Assembly: GCF_900088825.1 (NCBI RefSeq)
Contig: NZ_LT592171.1
Location: 171,094-212,007, forward strand
From: Thiomonas delicata
Lineage (GTDB): Bacteria; Pseudomonadota; Gammaproteobacteria; Burkholderiales; Burkholderiaceae_C
Reading direction: 5' to 3'
Length of the DNA: 40,914 nt
Shown: piece by piece, positions 18,075-29,026 of the stretch
Position numbering within the stretch: the stretch's first letter is position 1
Layout: every line of letters starts with the position of its first letter
Made by a program: the position numbers and the translations under genes
Notes under the pieces: model-generated
What the model was told of the DNA's origin: nothing
Seen by the model: only the letters and a program-made list of their open reading frames with translations
Databases searched by the model: none

Positions 18075-18929
18075 ATGAAACTTCAGTTCACCAAGATGCA
18101 CGGCGCCGGCAACGATTTCGTGATGCTCGACGCCACACGCGAACCGCTGCATGTGTCGCGTGAGCAACTGCGCCAGCTGGCCGACCGCCATCTCGGCGTG
18201 GGCGCCGACCAGATCCTGGTGGTCGAGCCACCGCCCTCCCCGGACGTGGACTTCCGCTACCGCATCTTCAACGCCGACGGCGGCGAGGTCGAGCAATGCG
18301 GCAACGGCGCGCGCTGCTTCGTCGCCTTCGTGCGCCGCCAGGGGCTCACGGCCAAGCGCGCCATCCGCGTCGCCACCCACGCCGGCGTCATCCAGCCCCG
18401 CCTGGAAGACGACGGCCGCGTCACCGTGGACATGGGGCCGCCGCGCTTCGAGCCGGCGCGGGTTCCGTTCGACGCCGCCCATCTCGCGCCGCGCACCGAA
18501 GGCGGTTTCGAGCTCTGGCCGCTCGACCTGGGCAGTTCCGGCACGGCCTGGGTCAGCGTGGTGTCGATGGGCAACCCGCATGCGGTGCAGCGCGTCGACG
18601 AGGCTGACGCCGCGCCGGTGGCCGAACAAGGACCGCGCATCGAGCATCACGCGCGCTTTGCGCAGCGTGTCAACGCCGGCTTCATGCAGGTCGTCACCCC
18701 GCACCATATCCGGCTGCGCGTGTGGGAACGCGGCGCGGGTGAAACCCTGGCCTGCGGCACGGGAGCCTGCGCCGCGGTGACCGCAGGCATACGCCACGGC
18801 TGGCTGCAAAGCCCGGTGGACGTCGACACCCGCGGCGGGCGGCTGACCATCGCCTGGGACGGCGGCGCCAGCCCCGTCCTGCTCACCGGCCCGGTGGCAC
18901 ATGTGTTCGACGGAACGATCGAACTCTGA
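18075..18929 (+). CDS. dapF: Diaminopimelate epimerase
   Basis: Converts LL- to meso-diaminopimelate for lysine and peptidoglycan. The 284-residue protein starts [19 protein letters not shown]. Its two catalytic cysteines are Cys75 in [16 protein letters not shown] and Cys227 in [12 protein letters not shown]. The substrate loop VSMGNPHAV and the C-terminal [13 protein letters not shown] are also conserved. All residues expected for the cofactor-free two-base mechanism are present. It sits in the usual betaproteobacterial order lpxL - dapF - DUF484 - xerC, closely spaced and probably one operon. Confidence 0.97.
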   Translation: MKLQFTKMHGAGNDFVMLDATREPLHVSREQLRQLADRHLGVGADQILVVEPPPSPDVDFRYRIFNADGGEVEQCGNGARCFVAFVRRQGLTAKRAIRVATHAGVIQPRLEDDGRVTVDMGPPRFEPARVPFDAAHLAPRTEGGFELWPLDLGSSGTAWVSVVSMGNPHAVQRVDEADAAPVAEQGPRIEHHARFAQRVNAGFMQVVTPHHIRLRVWERGAGETLACGTGACAAVTAGIRHGWLQSPVDVDTRGGRLTIAWDGGASPVLLTGPVAHVFDGTIEL

Positions 18930-18964
18930 ACACCACCTGTCCGACAACCTCTCCGAGACCGCCC

Positions 18965-19633
18965 ATGCAACTCACCGAACAAGATCTGGCCGCCTACCTC
19001 GCCGAACACCCCGAATTTTTCGAACGCCACGCCGAACTGCTGGCCGGCGTGCAGTTGCAAAGCCCGCACGGCAACCGCGCCGTTTCGCTGCAGGAACGCC
19101 AGATCGAGATGATGCGCGACAAGATGCGCGTCCTCGAGCACCGGCTGGCCGACCTGATGCGCAACGCCGCCGAGAACGAGGCGATCTCGGGACGCTTGCT
19201 GGCTTGGGTGCGCGCCATGCTCCTCGAGCGCGACCCGGCCGCATTGCCGCAGGCGGTGGTGCGCGAAATCCAGCAGCAATTCCAGCTGCCGCAGGCGGCC
19301 TTGCGCCTGTGGAACCTGCGCCCCGAATTCGCCACGCAGGACTACGCGGCCGGCGTGGGCGACGACATCCCGGTGCTGGCGAACAGCCTGAGTCAGCCGT
19401 ATTGCGGCGCGAACGCAGGGTTCGAAGCGGCGAATTGGCTGGACGGCGAAACGCCGGCGCAGTCTCTGGCCCTGATCCCGCTGCGCCGCGACACCGACGC
19501 CGCGGCCTTCGGCCTGCTCGTGCTGGGCTCGCCCAGCGCCGGCCGCTTCACCGCCGACATGGGCACGGAATTCCTCTCCCGCATCGGCCATCTCGCCTCG
19601 GCCGGCTTGCTGCACTTGGTGCGCGGCGGCTGA
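18965..19633 (+). CDS. DUF484 family protein
   Basis: Protein of 222 residues of unknown biochemical role, regularly found between dapF and xerC in proteobacteria. It begins with the family hallmark LTEQDLAAYLAEHPEFFERHAELLAGVQLQSPHG, followed by RAVSLQERQIEMMRDKMRVLEHRL, a likely short coiled coil (about 40-62). The C-terminal half (about 80-220) has a GAF-like pattern ending SAGRFTADMGTEFLSRIGHLASAGLLHLV. The conserved linkage with xerC suggests a link with cell division or chromosome resolution, but that is inference. Confidence 0.9.
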   Translation: MQLTEQDLAAYLAEHPEFFERHAELLAGVQLQSPHGNRAVSLQERQIEMMRDKMRVLEHRLADLMRNAAENEAISGRLLAWVRAMLLERDPAALPQAVVREIQQQFQLPQAALRLWNLRPEFATQDYAAGVGDDIPVLANSLSQPYCGANAGFEAANWLDGETPAQSLALIPLRRDTDAAAFGLLVLGSPSAGRFTADMGTEFLSRIGHLASAGLLHLVRGG

Positions 19634-19667
19634 AGCCGCGCAACGGATTCCCGGCCAACCCGCGGCG

Positions 19668-20693
19668 ATGGCCAGCCCCATCAAACCCGAGCCGGGTCGA
19701 GGCGGCGCGCCGCAACGCGACGCGGAACTGCGGCAAGCATGCAACGAGTACCTCGACATGCTGCGCCACGCGCGCAGGCTGTCGCCGCGCACGCTGACGA
19801 ACTACCGGCGCGACCTGGAAGATCTGCAGACGCGCGCCCAATCGCACGAGTTGCCGCTCGCGGGCATCACCCCGCACCACATCCGCACCTGGGTCGCGGC
19901 CCTGCATGGCGGCGGCATGACGCCGCGCGCCATCGCCGCACGCCTGTCGGGCTGGCGCGGCCTGTTCACCTGGCTGGGACAACATGGCCGCCTGCCCAGC
20001 AACCCGGTGCAGGACGTGCGCGCGCCGCGTGCCGCGCGGCCGCTGCCCAAGGCGCTGAGCGTGGATCAGGCGGTGGCGCTGGCGAGCTATGCGCCAGCGG
20101 CCGACACGCCGGAAGCATCGACGCCTGCAGGCCCCCTGGCCCGGGCGCGCGGTCGGGCCATCGCCGAATTGCTGTACTCCAGCGGGCTGCGGGTGTCGGA
20201 ACTCGTCGGTCTCGACATGCGCTACACCCGCACCGCCGAACACGAATCCGCCGGCTGGGTGGACTGGGACGCCTGCGAGGTGACCGTGCTGGGCAAGGGC
20301 GGCAAGCGCAGAACCGTGCCGGTGGGCGCCCCGGCGCTGCAGGCCCTGCGCGACTGGCTGGCGCTGCGCCCGTCGGCCTCGCCGGCGTCGGTCGCCAGCG
20401 ACCAGGCGGCGTTGTTCCTCGGCCCGCGCGGGCGCCGCATCAGCCCGCAAAGGGTGTGGGAGGAATTGCGCGCTCGCGCTCGCGCGGCCGGCTTGCCCAC
20501 CGCCGTGCACCCGCACATGCTGCGCCACTCGTTCGCCTCGCATTTGCTACAGTCCAGCGGCGATTTGCGCGGGGTGCAGGAACTGCTCGGCCATGCCAGC
20601 ATCGCCAGCACCCAGATCTATACCCGGCTCGATTTCCAGCACCTGGCCAAGGTGTACGACACGGCGCATCCCCGCGCCAAAAAACCGCGTTGA
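19668..20693 (+). CDS. xerC: Tyrosine recombinase XerC
   Basis: Site-specific recombinase of 341 residues that, with XerD, resolves chromosome dimers at dif. The N-terminal SAM-like core-binding domain (about 22-115) contains YLDMLRHARRLSPRTLTNYRRDLEDL. The catalytic domain has Arg175 in SSGLRVSELVGLD, Lys in the beta-hairpin LGKGGKRR, His283 and Arg286 in HMLRH, His309 in ELLGHAS and the nucleophile Tyr318 in TQIYTRLD. All catalytic residues are present. An insertion around 185-200 (RYTRTAEHESAGW) is slightly longer than usual. The dapF-DUF484-xerC order supports XerC rather than a phage integrase. Confidence 0.94.
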   Translation: MASPIKPEPGRGGAPQRDAELRQACNEYLDMLRHARRLSPRTLTNYRRDLEDLQTRAQSHELPLAGITPHHIRTWVAALHGGGMTPRAIAARLSGWRGLFTWLGQHGRLPSNPVQDVRAPRAARPLPKALSVDQAVALASYAPAADTPEASTPAGPLARARGRAIAELLYSSGLRVSELVGLDMRYTRTAEHESAGWVDWDACEVTVLGKGGKRRTVPVGAPALQALRDWLALRPSASPASVASDQAALFLGPRGRRISPQRVWEELRARARAAGLPTAVHPHMLRHSFASHLLQSSGDLRGVQELLGHASIASTQIYTRLDFQHLAKVYDTAHPRAKKPR

Positions 20694-20769
20694 CGCCATT
20701 GCGGCACGCCGTGGGCCGGTGGCGCCGCCGCCTGCCCGGTCTTCATTCCCTGCCATCCGAAAGCCATCC

Positions 20770-21951
20770 ATGAAAGTCATCCGCCTGCACGAAGGCAAGG
20801 AACGCGCCCTGTTGCGCCGCCATCCCTGGGTTTTCGCCGGCGCCATTGCACGCGGCGGCGCCGACAGCGGCGAGACGGTGCGCGTGGACGCCGCCGACGG
20901 ACGGGTGCTGGGCTGGGCCGCGTTCAGCCCGAATTCGCAGATCCGCCTGCGCATGTGGAGCTTCGACGCCGAGCAACGCATCGACCGCGACTTTTTCCGC
21001 CTGCGCCTGCAGCAGGCCATCGCGCGCCGCGCCCGGCTGGGGCTGGACATGCGGGCCGTGCGCCTGGTGCATGGCGAGTCGGACGGCCTGCCCGGCTGCA
21101 TCGTCGACCGCTATGGCGACATCGTCGTGCTGCAGGCGCTGGCCGCCGGCATCGAGCGCAACAAGGCCATGCTCGCGGCATTGCTGCGCGAATTGCTGCC
21201 CGAGGCGCGGGTCTTCGAGCGCTCCGACGCCGGGGTGCGTGGTCTCGAAGGCCTGCAGCCGGCGAGCGGCTGGCTGCACGGCCACGGCGAGACCCGCGTC
21301 GACATCGAGGAACACGGCATGCGTTTTCACGTCGACGTGCAGACCGGCCACAAGACCGGCTTCTACCTCGACCAGCGCGACAACCGCGCGCGCTTCGCCG
21401 CGCTGGTGCGCGAACAACGGCTCGATCGGGTGCTCAACGGCTACGGCTACACGGGCGGTTTCACCCTGGCCGCGCTGGCCGGCGGCGCCAGGCAGGTGCT
21501 CACGGTGGACTCGTCCGCCCCGGCATTGGCGCAGGCGCAAGAGCATGTGCGGCTCAACGGCTTCGACGCGGCGCGCAGCACCATGCTGGATGCCGACGTC
21601 AACGCCACCCTGCGCAGCCTGCGCGAGCAAGGCCGGCGCTTCGACGCCATCGTGCTCGACCCGCCGAAGCTGGCGCCCACCGCGGCCTCGGCGGCGCGCG
21701 CGGCGCGCGCCTACAAGGACATCAACCGCCTGGCGCTGACCCTGCTGGAGCCGGGCGGCTGGCTGTTCACGTTCTCGTGTTCCGGCGGCATCGACGCCCC
21801 GTTGTTCCAGAGCATCGTGGCCGGCGCGGCGCTCGATGCCGGCGTCGAGGCCGACATCGTGGCGCGGGCGCGGGCCGGGGCCGACCACCCCGTGCTGCTG
21901 TCGTTCCCCGAAGGCGAATATCTCAAGGGCCTGCTGCTGCAAACGCGTTGA
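20770..21951 (+). CDS. Class I rRNA methyltransferase, RlmI-like
   Basis: SAM-dependent methyltransferase of 393 residues, the size of E. coli RlmI (396), which makes m5C1962 in 23S rRNA. A PUA RNA-binding domain occupies about residues 1-75 (MKVIRLHEGKERALLRRHPWVFAGAI), then a linker with GCIVDRYGDIVVLQA. The Rossmann-type catalytic domain has RVLNGYGYTGGFTLAAL (about 219-235, SAM loop), the DPPKL motif at 297-301 and FTFSCSGG (about 336) with the candidate catalytic cysteine. I chose the ATG at 20770, where homology to the family starts; the upstream frame overlaps xerC. The exact target base is inferred from family only. Confidence 0.88.
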   Translation: MKVIRLHEGKERALLRRHPWVFAGAIARGGADSGETVRVDAADGRVLGWAAFSPNSQIRLRMWSFDAEQRIDRDFFRLRLQQAIARRARLGLDMRAVRLVHGESDGLPGCIVDRYGDIVVLQALAAGIERNKAMLAALLRELLPEARVFERSDAGVRGLEGLQPASGWLHGHGETRVDIEEHGMRFHVDVQTGHKTGFYLDQRDNRARFAALVREQRLDRVLNGYGYTGGFTLAALAGGARQVLTVDSSAPALAQAQEHVRLNGFDAARSTMLDADVNATLRSLREQGRRFDAIVLDPPKLAPTAASAARAARAYKDINRLALTLLEPGGWLFTFSCSGGIDAPLFQSIVAGAALDAGVEADIVARARAGADHPVLLSFPEGEYLKGLLLQTR

Positions 21952-22047
21952 GCAGCGGGGCTTTGCGGCGGGTTTTACACTGGGACGCGATGCGCCGCGG
22001 CATGTCTGCCCGAGCGCCCCTCTTCCGACAACCGAATTCCGAACACC

Positions 22048-23088
<1,041 letters not shown>

Positions 23089-23262
23089 ACTCGCCGCCGT
23101 TGCGTATCCGCGACGCAAACCGGCGCCGCGCACGCTCCATCGAGCGCGGCCCGGGCATCTGACTACAATCGGCCGGCTTCGGAGGTCTAGCGCCGCGCAC
23201 AGGGTCAAGAAAAACCCAAAGCGGCCGGTCAGCAGCGGCATCACCAGATTCCAGGAGGAACT

Positions 23263-24219
23263 GTGGTCAAGGCGGCAAAACCAGAACCCGGCCGGTCATC
23301 GCACCCGGCCAGCAAAACCACGCCGGCTCGAGGAGCCAAGGCGGCCGTGCAAGCCGCGCCGGCCAAGGCCAAACCGGCGCCCAAGCGCGCGGCGGGCGCC
23401 GCAGCCGGGGTCAAGACCGGCAAGGCTGCGGTGGCGGCCAAACCGGCAACCCAGGCCAGGGGCAAGGGCCCGGGTCCCTCAGGCGCCAAGGCCGCAACGC
23501 CAAGCCGCAGCGCCAAGCCGCAGCCGTCCGCCCAAGCCCCGCGTCACACGGCCTCGGCAAAATCCGCGACCGCGGCCAAGGCCAAGCCGACCGCAGCGGC
23601 CCCGAAACCGGTCTCTTGCGCAACCCCTGTTCCAGCTACACTGCCGCCCGCCAAACCGTCAAAGCCCGTCACAGCTGTGGTACCGTCAAGGCCCATGGCT
23701 ATCGCATCCACAACAGCACCGAAATCCATGAGTAGTATCGCCCCCGCAGCCCCCGCCCCGACCAAGGCCGACCCGAAACTGGCCAATGCCTGGAAAACCA
23801 AGTCGCCGCAGGAACTGACCGATGCCGAGGTTCTCGCCATGCCCGAGAGCGAGTACATGAAGGCGACCCAACTCGAGTTCTTCAAGCACAGGCTGAGCAC
23901 CCTGCGCGACGAACTGCTGCGCAGCGCCGGTGAAACCACCGAGCATCTGCGCGAAGACACCCTGCTCGTGCCCGACCCGGCGGATCGTGCCACCATCGAA
24001 GAAGAACACGCGCTGGAATTACGCGCGCGCGACCGCGAACGCAAGCTGCTGAAAAAGGTCGAACAGGCCATCGCGCTGATCGACGCCGGCGAATACGGCT
24101 GGTGCGAGGAAACCGGCGAGCCGATCGGCATCGGCAGACTGCTGGCCCGGCCCACGGCGACCCTGTCACTCGAAGCGCAACAACGCCGCGAGATGAAACA
24201 GAAAATGTTTGGGGACTGA
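23263..24219 (+). CDS. dksA: DksA-type RNA polymerase regulator with long Lys/Ala/Pro-rich N-terminal tail
   Basis: Binds the RNA polymerase secondary channel and, with ppGpp, resets rRNA and amino-acid promoters. The conserved domain is the last ~150 residues. The coiled-coil tip motif DxxDxA is intact as Asp238-Pro-Ala-Asp241-Arg-Ala243, followed by ERKLLKKVEQAIALIDAGEYGWCEE. Of the four zinc-finger cysteines only Cys281 remains (CEET...RPTATLSLEAQ). The first ~160 residues are low-complexity, built of AKP-type units like a histone H1 tail. The GTG at 23263 is chosen because aggagg lies 6-7 bases upstream. Shorter forms from internal ATGs (for example at MAIAST or MSSIAP) are possible but have poor RBSs. 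A TACAAT hexamer at 23164 may be the -10 box. Confidence 0.9.
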   Translation: MVKAAKPEPGRSSHPASKTTPARGAKAAVQAAPAKAKPAPKRAAGAAAGVKTGKAAVAAKPATQARGKGPGPSGAKAATPSRSAKPQPSAQAPRHTASAKSATAAKAKPTAAAPKPVSCATPVPATLPPAKPSKPVTAVVPSRPMAIASTTAPKSMSSIAPAAPAPTKADPKLANAWKTKSPQELTDAEVLAMPESEYMKATQLEFFKHRLSTLRDELLRSAGETTEHLREDTLLVPDPADRATIEEEHALELRARDRERKLLKKVEQAIALIDAGEYGWCEETGEPIGIGRLLARPTATLSLEAQQRREMKQKMFGD

Positions 24220-24255
24220 AACCAGTTCGCAAACGATTTTGATGCCTGACTACCG

Positions 24256-26109
24256 ATGAGTGATACCAAACCGCGCAGCTTCTGGGGACGGGTCACTGAG
24301 TTTGTCAAGAATCCGACCCAGGACTGGTCGCTCACTCGTCACGAAAACGCCCTGCGGGAATTGCAGGAACAAGAGCAGGTCAAGGCCAAGGAAGAGCAGC
24401 GCAAGCTCGACGCCTTCATCCGCCGCCGCGAGCTGGCTTCGCTGCGGCGCCTGCGCAAGCGGCAAGCCGACGGTCTCCCCCTGGACGAAGGCTATACCGA
24501 CATCCCGGATACAGGCACCGGCACCGGTCCCTCGGCGCCGGAGCGCGAAGCCACGCTGCGCAAGATCAACGAGATCGAACAGTCCATGGTGCAAGACTCC
24601 AAGCCCGGACTGCGCGCGAAATCCTTTCTCAGCTCCAAACCCGCCCCATCCGCCAGCGCCCTGGCTGCCGAGGGGGATGCGATACGCCTGGGCCATGGCG
24701 AGCCACCCCCGGCATCGCCCGCTTCTGCGGCCGCGCCCGGGGATTCGCAGACGTTCCCCACCACGAATTTGTACTCGCGCACCGGCGGTGCGCAGGCTGC
24801 CGATGCGCGGCCCCGCACGCAGGGCGACATCGACGCCACCGTGCCCGCACCGACACAGATGGCGCCGACGCAGATGGCCAATGCCCAGTCCGCGGGCACG
24901 CTCATGGGCCTGGGCATGACCCAGATCGCCGCGGAGCTGCCGCCGATGGACACCTGGATGAAAACCGGCGGGGCCTACGCCTCGTCCAGCCCCATGGCGG
25001 TGGACGTGCAAGAGGGCGTGTCGTCCAGCCCGCTGTTCGACCAGGCTTGCATCGACTTCGCCAACGGCCACGACCGTGATGCCGAGCGCGCCCTGCTGGA
25101 CGCCATCTCCGGTTCGCCCGACCGCGAGTTGGAGAACGAGTTCTGGCTGGCGTTGTTCGACCTCTATCGCGCCAGCCACGACACGGCCAAGTTCGAGGCC
25201 CTGGTCAACGACTACGTCGACCGTTTCCAGACGTCGGCCCCCTCCTGGGGAGGCATGCCGGTCCAGGTGCACAAGGCCGCAGGCAATCCCCCCCCTGCGG
25301 CTTCACAACCGGCCGCCCCGGCGGCCGCATCGACCTTCACGGCCCTCGGCGAGTTCGATGCCGCGCAGTCTCGTGCGCTGCTGCTGCTGGCCCGCGGGAA
25401 CGTGCGGCAAGTGGCGCTGGATTTCACCGGCCTGACCGGCATCGCGCCCGGCGCCCAGACCTTCGCCATGGAGGCGCTGAAAACCCTCAATGCGGCAAAC
25501 GGCTGCGCGATCGAACTGATCGGCATCGGCAACCTGATCGACGCCTGCGCCGCATCCGCCCCGCCGATGCAGCGCGATGCCGATCCTGCATGGTGGGGGC
25601 TGCGCCTGGAGGCCCTGCGCCTGGCCGGCGAACAGGAGCACTTCGAGAACGCCGCGCTCGACTATTGCGTGACCTATGAGATCTCGCCGCCCACGTGGGA
25701 GCCGAGCCGGGCCAAGGTGCGCGTCCTCGCCGCCGAAGCCGGCGCGGGCATCAGCCGTCCCGGGACGCAGCCCTCGCTGCAGCATCCCAGCAGCCAGTTC
25801 AGCACCCATTTCGGCAATACCGGCCCTGGAGCAGCGCTTGCCGCGCTCCATGGCGAAATCAAGGGCGGCAGCGAGGACTTTCTCCGGCCCCTCGACCAGG
25901 CCGCGAAAGGCCACAACACCGTGATCGTCGATCTGAGCGACCTGCGCAGGCTCGACTTCGCCAGCGCGGGCATCATGCTGAACTGGGTCATGTCGCAAAG
26001 CAGCGCCGGCCGCGCGGTCCAGTTCGAGGGCACGCACCGCCTGATCGCCGGGCTTTTCATCATCCTGGGCATCAATTCGGTCGCGCAAATCCAGTTGCGC
26101 AAGTTCTGA
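24256..26109 (+). CDS. STAS-domain protein of unknown function
   Basis: Protein of 617 residues lying between dksA and hslV, a position typical for this family in Burkholderiales. The N-terminal part (about 1-60) is charged and helical (ENALRELQEQEQVKAKEEQRKLDAFIRRR). A long Pro/Ala/Ser-rich linker runs to about 250, and a helical-repeat-like region follows (about 257-330, ACIDFANGHDRDAERALLDAISG). Two STAS-like modules are visible: about 386-430 (VALDFTGLTGIAPGAQTFAMEAL) and about 556-615 (VIVDLSDLRRLDFASAGIMLNWV, ending LINSVAQIQL-like). A second helical region lies between them. STAS domains act as switch or scaffold modules. No catalytic motif and no membrane segment are seen, and the role is unknown. 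Confidence 0.75.
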   Translation: MSDTKPRSFWGRVTEFVKNPTQDWSLTRHENALRELQEQEQVKAKEEQRKLDAFIRRRELASLRRLRKRQADGLPLDEGYTDIPDTGTGTGPSAPEREATLRKINEIEQSMVQDSKPGLRAKSFLSSKPAPSASALAAEGDAIRLGHGEPPPASPASAAAPGDSQTFPTTNLYSRTGGAQAADARPRTQGDIDATVPAPTQMAPTQMANAQSAGTLMGLGMTQIAAELPPMDTWMKTGGAYASSSPMAVDVQEGVSSSPLFDQACIDFANGHDRDAERALLDAISGSPDRELENEFWLALFDLYRASHDTAKFEALVNDYVDRFQTSAPSWGGMPVQVHKAAGNPPPAASQPAAPAAASTFTALGEFDAAQSRALLLLARGNVRQVALDFTGLTGIAPGAQTFAMEALKTLNAANGCAIELIGIGNLIDACAASAPPMQRDADPAWWGLRLEALRLAGEQEHFENAALDYCVTYEISPPTWEPSRAKVRVLAAEAGAGISRPGTQPSLQHPSSQFSTHFGNTGPGAALAALHGEIKGGSEDFLRPLDQAAKGHNTVIVDLSDLRRLDFASAGIMLNWVMSQSSAGRAVQFEGTHRLIAGLFIILGINSVAQIQLRKF

Positions 26110-26151
26110 AACCTGGCGGCGCCTGCTGCCGCCCGCACCCTCTCCCACTCC

Positions 26152-26691
26152 ATGCAGCAATACCACGGCACCACCATCCTCAGCGTGCGCCGCGGCGCGC
26201 AAGTCGCTCTCGGCGGCGACGGCCAGGTCACCCTGGGCAATATCGTCGTCAAAGCCAGCGCGCGCAAGGTGCGGCGCCTGCACCACGAACGCGTGCTGGC
26301 CGGTTTCGCCGGCGGCACGGCCGACGCCTTCACCCTGTTCGAGCGCTTCGAGGCCAAGCTCGAGGAACACCGCGGCCAGTTGCTGCGCGCCGCCGTGGAA
26401 CTGGCCAAGGACTGGCGCACCGACCGCATGCTGCGCCGCCTCGAGGCCATGCTGGCGGTGGCCGACACCACGGCCTCGCTCATCATCACCGGCAACGGCG
26501 ACGTGCTGGAACCGGAGCACGGGCTGCTGGCGATCGGTTCGGGCGGCGCCTATGCGCAATCGGCTGCGCGCGCGCTGCTGGAGAACACCGAACTGGACGC
26601 GCGCGCCATCGTCGAGCGCTCGCTGCACATCGCGGCCGATCTTTGCATCTACACCAACCACGAACTGCGCATCGAAACCCTGGGCGACTGA
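26152..26691 (+). CDS. hslV: ATP-dependent protease subunit HslV
   Basis: Peptidase subunit of the HslUV (ClpYQ) protease, 179 residues. It starts [15 protein letters not shown]. In this branch a short propeptide precedes the catalytic threonine, here Thr7, so that processing gives TTILSVRR. The conserved [59 protein letters not shown] and [16 protein letters not shown] blocks are all present. Downstream, 61 bases separate it from hslU, and the pair is clearly one unit. The leader shows no obvious heat-shock promoter; it may read through from dksA and the STAS gene. Confidence 0.96.
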   Translation: MQQYHGTTILSVRRGAQVALGGDGQVTLGNIVVKASARKVRRLHHERVLAGFAGGTADAFTLFERFEAKLEEHRGQLLRAAVELAKDWRTDRMLRRLEAMLAVADTTASLIITGNGDVLEPEHGLLAIGSGGAYAQSAARALLENTELDARAIVERSLHIAADLCIYTNHELRIETLGD

Positions 26692-26752
26692 GCCTGGCCA
26701 AGGTGGTCTCCTCCGTTGCGATGCCGCACGCCCCCAATGACCGAATTGCCCC

Positions 26753-28078
26753 ATGAACATGACCCCGCGTGAAATCGTCTCCGAACTCGACCGCTACGTC
26801 ATCGGCCAGGCCGACGCCAAGCGCGCCGTGGCGGTGGCCCTGCGCAACCGCTGGCGCCGTCAGCAAGTGGCCGAGCCGCTGCGGCACGAAATCACGCCGA
26901 AGAACATCCTGATGATCGGCCCCACCGGGGTGGGCAAGACGGAAATCGCACGCCGTCTGGCCCGGCTGGCCAACGCTCCGTTCATCAAGATCGAGGCCAC
27001 CAAGTTCACCGAGGTCGGCTACGTCGGGCGCGACGTCGACACCATCGTGCGCGACCTGGTGGACATCGCCGTGAAACAGGTGCGCGAGCAGGCCATGCAG
27101 TCGCGCCGCACGCAGGCCGAGGACGCCGCCGAGGACCGCATCCTGGACGCGCTGCTGCCGCGTCCGCGCGACGCCATGGGCCAGCCCCTGCCCACATCGG
27201 ACGAGAACACCCGGCAGATCTTCCGCAAGCGCCTGCGCGAGGGACAGCTCGACGACAAGGACATCGAGATCGAGGTCGCCCAGCCCCAGGCCAGCGTCGA
27301 CATCATGACCCCGCCCGGCATGGAGGAGATGGCCGATCAGATCAAGGGCATGTTCGCCGGCATGAACCAGAACCGGACCAAGGCCCGCAAGCTCAAGGTG
27401 CGCGAAGCCTTGCGCCTGCTGGTGGAGGAGGAAGCGGCCAAGCTGGTGAACGAGGACGAGATTCGCACCCAGGCCGTGCAGCTCGTCGAACAAAATGGCA
27501 TCGTCTTTCTCGACGAGATCGACAAGATCGCCTCGCGCGGTAACACCCAGGGAGCCGACGTGTCGCGCCAGGGCGTGCAGCGCGACCTGCTGCCGCTGGT
27601 GGAAGGCACCACGGTCCACACCAAGTACGGCATGGTGCGCACCGATCACGTCCTGTTCATCGCCAGCGGCGCCTTCCACGTCGCCAAACCTTCCGATCTG
27701 ATTCCGGAGCTGCAGGGACGCTTCCCCATCCGCGTGGAATTGCAAAGCCTCTCGGTGCAGGATTTCGAGGCCATCCTCACCGCCACGGACGCCAGCCTGG
27801 TCAAGCAATACCAGGCCCTGCTGGACACCGACGGCCTGAGTCTGCAGTTCGCGCCGGACGGCATCCGCCGGCTGGCCGAGGTGGCCTACGCCGTGAACGA
27901 AAAGACCGAAAACATCGGCGCCCGCCGCCTGCACACCGTGATGGAGCGCCTGCTGGAAGACGCATCGTTCCATGCCGACGGCAGCAAGCCGCGTACGCTG
28001 GCCATCGATACGGCGTTCGTCGACGAGCGGCTGGGCGGGATCGCGGCCGACGACGATTTATCGCGCTTCGTGCTCTGA
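26753..28078 (+). CDS. hslU: HslU, ATPase subunit of the HslUV protease
   Basis: AAA+ unfoldase of 441 residues that feeds substrates to HslV. It starts [34 protein letters not shown] (after MN). Walker A is GPTGVGKT at residues 56-63, followed by [20 protein letters not shown] with the pore loop GYVG. The I domain (about 110-230) is acidic and helical, Walker B is IVFLDEID at 250-257, and the sensor-2 region reads [22 protein letters not shown]. The C-terminus DDDLSRFVL is the conserved tail that activates HslV. It converges with coaX 7 bases beyond its stop. Confidence 0.97.
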   Translation: MNMTPREIVSELDRYVIGQADAKRAVAVALRNRWRRQQVAEPLRHEITPKNILMIGPTGVGKTEIARRLARLANAPFIKIEATKFTEVGYVGRDVDTIVRDLVDIAVKQVREQAMQSRRTQAEDAAEDRILDALLPRPRDAMGQPLPTSDENTRQIFRKRLREGQLDDKDIEIEVAQPQASVDIMTPPGMEEMADQIKGMFAGMNQNRTKARKLKVREALRLLVEEEAAKLVNEDEIRTQAVQLVEQNGIVFLDEIDKIASRGNTQGADVSRQGVQRDLLPLVEGTTVHTKYGMVRTDHVLFIASGAFHVAKPSDLIPELQGRFPIRVELQSLSVQDFEAILTATDASLVKQYQALLDTDGLSLQFAPDGIRRLAEVAYAVNEKTENIGARRLHTVMERLLEDASFHADGSKPRTLAIDTAFVDERLGGIAADDDLSRFVL

Positions 28079-28085
28079 CCTCGCA

Positions 28086-28874
28086 TCAGGCCCGCGCGGC
28101 GGCTGCCGGCGGGCGAACCAGGCCGCGCTCGCCGGCGATGCGCAGCAGCCCCTCGAACACCAGGTGGTCGACCGTCTGGTGCGGCAGGCCCAAGGCCAGT
28201 TCCAGCTTGGGCGCCGCCCCGCCCGTCAGCAGCACCAGAGGAGCCCGCCCCTCCAGCCGCGTCAGGCGCTCGTGCATCTGCCGCGCCGCGCCGGAAATGG
28301 CCAATGCGCCCCCGGTCATCAGCGCGTCGCTGGTGTTGTTGGGAAACTCCCGCAGTTCGCCCTCGGGTACGTTGAGCCCGGCGGTGCCCATTTCCAAGGC
28401 CTTGAGCATGAGCCCGAAGCCGGGAAGGATGACGCCGCCCAGGAAACGCCCGTCCGAGGCCAGGCAGTCGATGGTGACGGCGGTCCCCACGCTGATGACC
28501 AGCACCGGGCCATCCGCGCAGCGCATGCGGGCGCCGATCAGCGCCGCCCAGCGGTCGGGACCGAGCAGGCTGGGGTTGGTGTAGCCGTTGCGCACGCCGC
28601 ACTGCTGCGCGGGGGAATGCACCCAGTCGCAGCGCAGACCGAGGCTGGCAAGCTGGGCGTCCACCCGCGCGGTGGCCACGGCGCCGGCCACCGCGCAGCC
28701 CAGCGCGGATCGCGGCCGCGTCTGCTGCGCTCCAAGCTCCGAGGCCAGCGTTTCGATGGATTGCTGGGACATCGCCCCATGGGCCGTCAACTGCGGCTCC
28801 GGGCTGGCGCGCGTGCCGGACCAGATGCCCCATTTGAGCCGAGTGTTACCGAGGTCGAGCAAAAGAAGATTCAT
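28086..28874 (-). CDS. coaX: Type III pantothenate kinase
   Basis: Phosphorylates pantothenate in the first step of coenzyme A synthesis. The 262-residue protein shows the ASKHA-fold motifs of the CoaX class: LLLLDLGNTRLKWGIW at the start (Asp7, Asn10, Thr11), GPDRWAALIGARM (about 99-111) and VLVISVGTAVTIDCLASDGRFLGGVILPG (about 118-146). I chose the ATG at 28874, giving the usual MNLLLLDLGNT start, rather than an in-frame ATG five codons upstream. It converges with hslU and is divergent from icmF across a space holding a 20-bp palindrome. Confidence 0.95.
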   Translation of the reverse strand: MNLLLLDLGNTRLKWGIWSGTRASPEPQLTAHGAMSQQSIETLASELGAQQTRPRSALGCAVAGAVATARVDAQLASLGLRCDWVHSPAQQCGVRNGYTNPSLLGPDRWAALIGARMRCADGPVLVISVGTAVTIDCLASDGRFLGGVILPGFGLMLKALEMGTAGLNVPEGELREFPNNTSDALMTGGALAISGAARQMHERLTRLEGRAPLVLLTGGAAPKLELALGLPHQTVDHLVFEGLLRIAGERGLVRPPAAAARA

Positions 28875-29026
28875 GGTGGGGCCGCACAATCAACGCCCGC
28901 ACCATAGCAGAGCAGCCTGCCCACACGTCCCCGCCATCGTTTGCGGCGGTAGCGAAACCGTCGCTGCGCGCATCGGCGCATCGACTTGCCCTCTATCGAG
29001 GCGGCCGCGAATCGGTTAAAGTTGTA

